Positions 62,039 through 64,000 of a stretch of DNA of 64,000 bases are shown piece after piece. A program made the position numbers and the translations under genes. The notes beneath the pieces are model-generated. The model had not been told where the DNA came from. It was given only the letters and a program-made list of their open reading frames with translations, and did not search any database. Origin of the DNA: Compostibacter hankyongensis (GTDB taxonomy: Bacteria; Bacteroidota; Bacteroidia; Chitinophagales; Chitinophagaceae). The stretch's first letter is position 1. Every line of letters begins with the position of its first letter. The stretch is from assembly GCF_039541075.1 (NCBI RefSeq), contig NZ_BAABFN010000006.1:62001-126000 (forward strand). Direction: 5' to 3'.

Positions 62039-62102
62039 TTTGCGCCTGTGGTTGCGATGAAAATTTCCGATATTTAAGGCTTCATTGATACTGATCCGCC
62101 GT

Positions 62103-63197
62103 ATGACGAGCAAGACATCCCGCCGGCCCCGGTTTATTTTTGACGCCCATCTCGACCTCAGCATGAATGCGCTGGAGTGGAACCGCGACCTGACCCAGCC
62201 CGTGCCGGTCCTGCGGGAGCGCGAAAAAGGACAGCACGACAAGCCGGACCGCGGCAGGAATACCGTTTCTCTTCCCGCCATGCGCGAGGGAAATATCGGG
62301 CTCTGCACCGCCACCCTCATCGCCCGCTATGTAAAGCCGGGCAACCCGCTGCCGGGCTGGCACTCCCCGGAGCAGGCCTGGGCGCAGACCCAGGGGCAGC
62401 TGGCCTGGTACCGGGCCATGGAAGCCCGGGGCGAGATGACGCCCATCACCGACAGGGCCGCCCTGGCCGCTCACCTGCGGCGCTGGGAAAACGACGCGCC
62501 GGATCAGCTACCCATCGGCTATATCCTGAGCCTGGAAGGCGCCGACTCCATCATAGACCTCAGCTATCTGGAAAAAGCCTATGCCGCCGGCCTGCGCGCC
62601 CTCGGACCCGCCCATTACGGACCGGGTGTATATGCTTACGGCACCGATTCCGAAGGGCCGCTCGGGGCGCGGGGCAGGGCGCTGCTGCAGGAGATGGACC
62701 GGCTGGGCATCATCCTCGACATCACCCACCTCTGCGATACCTGCTTCCGGGAAGCGCTCGATATTTTCAAAGGTCCGGTATGGGCCAGCCATCATAACTG
62801 CCGGGCGCTGGTGCCCCACAACCGCCAGCTCTCCGATGAGCAGATCAAGGTCCTCCTTGAGCGGGATGCGGTCATCGGCGCCGCCTTCGACGCCTGGATG
62901 CTGATCCCCGGATGGCTGCGGGGAAAGACCACGCCGGAATCCAGCGGGGTAAGCCTGCAGCATGTGGCCGATCATATCGATCATGTCTGCCAGCTGGCCG
63001 GCAATGCGCTGCACGCCGCCATCGGCACCGACCTGGACGGGGGCTACGGCAGGGAGCAATCCCCGGGCGACCTGGATACCATCGCCGGCCTGCAGCAGCT
63101 GGAGCCCATCCTGCTGCAGCGGGGATACAGCGATACGGATATCGATCATATTTTTTATCAAAACTGGATCCGCTTTCTGGAGAAAGCGTGGGATTAA
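62103..63197 (+). CDS. M19-family membrane/renal dipeptidase
   Basis: 364 residues from the ATG at 62103; an upstream TTG is less likely. Metal-binding and family motifs: 'FDAHLDLS' (H16, D18), 'SLEGADSI' (bridging Glu), 'LDITHLCD', 'VWASHHNCRALVPHNRQLSD', 'IGTDLDGGYG'. M19 enzymes hydrolyse dipeptides, including those with a C-terminal D-residue, which suits a D-amino-acid pathway. No signal peptide, so cytoplasmic. Confidence 0.87.
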   Translation: MTSKTSRRPRFIFDAHLDLSMNALEWNRDLTQPVPVLREREKGQHDKPDRGRNTVSLPAMREGNIGLCTATLIARYVKPGNPLPGWHSPEQAWAQTQGQLAWYRAMEARGEMTPITDRAALAAHLRRWENDAPDQLPIGYILSLEGADSIIDLSYLEKAYAAGLRALGPAHYGPGVYAYGTDSEGPLGARGRALLQEMDRLGIILDITHLCDTCFREALDIFKGPVWASHHNCRALVPHNRQLSDEQIKVLLERDAVIGAAFDAWMLIPGWLRGKTTPESSGVSLQHVADHIDHVCQLAGNALHAAIGTDLDGGYGREQSPGDLDTIAGLQQLEPILLQRGYSDTDIDHIFYQNWIRFLEKAWD

Positions 63198-63208
63198 CCG
63201 ATTCGTTC

Positions 63209-63913
63209 ATGAACATCATCATCACCGGAGGGAGCCGGGGTATCGGCAGATCCGTCGCCATGCGCTTTGCACGGGAAGGATGGGATATCGCCCTGTGCGC
63301 GCGGGATAAGGACGCCCTGGCCCGCACCCGCGAAGTGCTGCTCCAGCTCAACCCGGCCATAACGGTTATGACGGCCAGCGCCGACCTGGGCACGAAGGAT
63401 GCCGTACTGGATTTTGCGGAAAAGGTCAAAGCCGTCTTCCCCGTGCCGGACGTGCTGGTGAACAATGCCGGCATCTTCATCCCCGGAGCCGTTCACGAAG
63501 AAGCCGACGGCGTGCTAGAAACCACCATGGCGGTGAACCTGTACAGCGCCTATCACCTGACAAGGGCCCTCCTGCCGGCGATGAAAACGGCCGGGCGGGG
63601 TCATATCATCAACCTGTGCTCTACCGCCAGCCTGCGCGCTTATCCCAACGGGGGAGCCTACAGCATCAGCAAATTCGCCCTGCTGGGCTTTTCCAGGAAC
63701 CTCCGCGAAGAGCTCAAACCCCATAACATCAAGGTTACCGCCGTATGCCCCGGGCCTACGCTTACCGATTCCTGGGCCGGCTACGAAGGCCCGCCCGAAC
63801 GGCTGATGCCGCCGGAAGACGTAGCCGAGGCCATCTGGATGACCTGCAACCTCGCTTCGCAAACCGTCGTGGAAGACATCGTGCTGCGGCCCCTTCCCGG
63901 CGATCTTGGCTGA
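63209..63913 (+). CDS. SDR-family oxidoreductase (sepiapterin-reductase-like)
   Basis: 234 residues from the ATG at 63209 ('MNIIITGGSRGIG'). The frame is open much further upstream, but that part overlaps the dipeptidase gene in another frame. 'NNAGIFIPG', catalytic Ser in 'NLCSTASLRAYP' and 'YSISK', then 'VCPGPTLTDS'. It starts 11 nt after the dipeptidase, last gene of the cluster in view. Substrate unknown; could reduce a keto product of the D-amino-acid route. Confidence 0.87.
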   Translation: MNIIITGGSRGIGRSVAMRFAREGWDIALCARDKDALARTREVLLQLNPAITVMTASADLGTKDAVLDFAEKVKAVFPVPDVLVNNAGIFIPGAVHEEADGVLETTMAVNLYSAYHLTRALLPAMKTAGRGHIINLCSTASLRAYPNGGAYSISKFALLGFSRNLREELKPHNIKVTAVCPGPTLTDSWAGYEGPPERLMPPEDVAEAIWMTCNLASQTVVEDIVLRPLPGDLG

Positions 63914-64000
63914 GCCGGAACCGCCGCCGGACGGCATTTTAACTAACTTTTAACTGCGGCGCGCCGCAAGACTGGTACAGCATTGGATAATTTTGCAGAG

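Noticed and set aside
62912..63208. Upstream part of the frame leading into the last SDR gene
   Set aside because: It overlaps the dipeptidase gene out of frame; the SDR starts at 63209 with its Rossmann motif.

Overview
The window looks like a Bacteroidota chromosome, probably Chitinophaga-like. The signs are a SusC/SusD pair, DUF6443-type RHS proteins, signal peptides that nearly all end just before a Gln, and promoters of the TTTG / TAnnTTTG type. No tRNA, rRNA, CRISPR array or intact insertion sequence was seen. The genus is inferred from protein style only.

About two thirds of the window (1-37.7 kb, with remnants to 43.1 kb) is polymorphic-toxin territory on the minus strand. It holds two long paralogous gene blocks. 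Block A runs from a promoter at 17.83 kb down to 3.05 kb, and block B from 37.71 kb down to 22.13 kb. Both have the same order: promoter, roughly 300-nt conserved leader, several fibre-like secreted proteins, a coiled-coil protein with a barrel-like C-terminus, a large protein with an SpvB/TcdB-like N-terminus and YD repeats, a full-length RHS protein with a unique C-terminal tip, and an immunity gene. Every exported member has a Sec signal peptide with Gln at +1. Downstream of each RHS-immunity pair lies an array of displaced tips and immunity genes: JAMM-like DUF4329, REase-fold, 'FWSGG' and unknown tips, with NTF2-fold, Imm26-like, MORN-lipoprotein and two-TM immunity proteins. Scraps of RHS core lie between them. 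Tips and immunity genes look AT-rich beside the GC-rich cores and fibre genes, consistent with horizontal supply and recombination in the conserved core.

From 37.7 to 43.1 kb the region is eroded. Two housekeeping genes (peroxiredoxin, quinone oxidoreductase) are followed by a frameshifted toxin tip with a probable immunity gene, a frameshifted AAA/DUF4143 ATPase, a DUF1016 nuclease remnant, and a third copy of the leader fused directly to an RHS-core scrap. I read this as a collapsed third block. A tandem-HTH XRE regulator (43.1-43.7 kb) and a 560-bp non-coding stretch with two strong inverted repeats follow.

From 44.2 kb on the content is ordinary. A plus-strand thioredoxin-like/SusC/SusD uptake operon is followed by a small DUF6520 protein, a MauE-like membrane protein and an AraC regulator. 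Next come a minus-strand HxlR-SDR-Crp-carboxymuconolactone decarboxylase group with a divergent SDR, a DUF1697 protein and a GH27 alpha-galactosidase. The window ends in a plus-strand cluster (GntP permease, RidA, D-threonine-aldolase-like PLP enzyme, M19 dipeptidase, SDR) that suggests uptake and breakdown of a D-amino-acid or hydroxy-acid compound.
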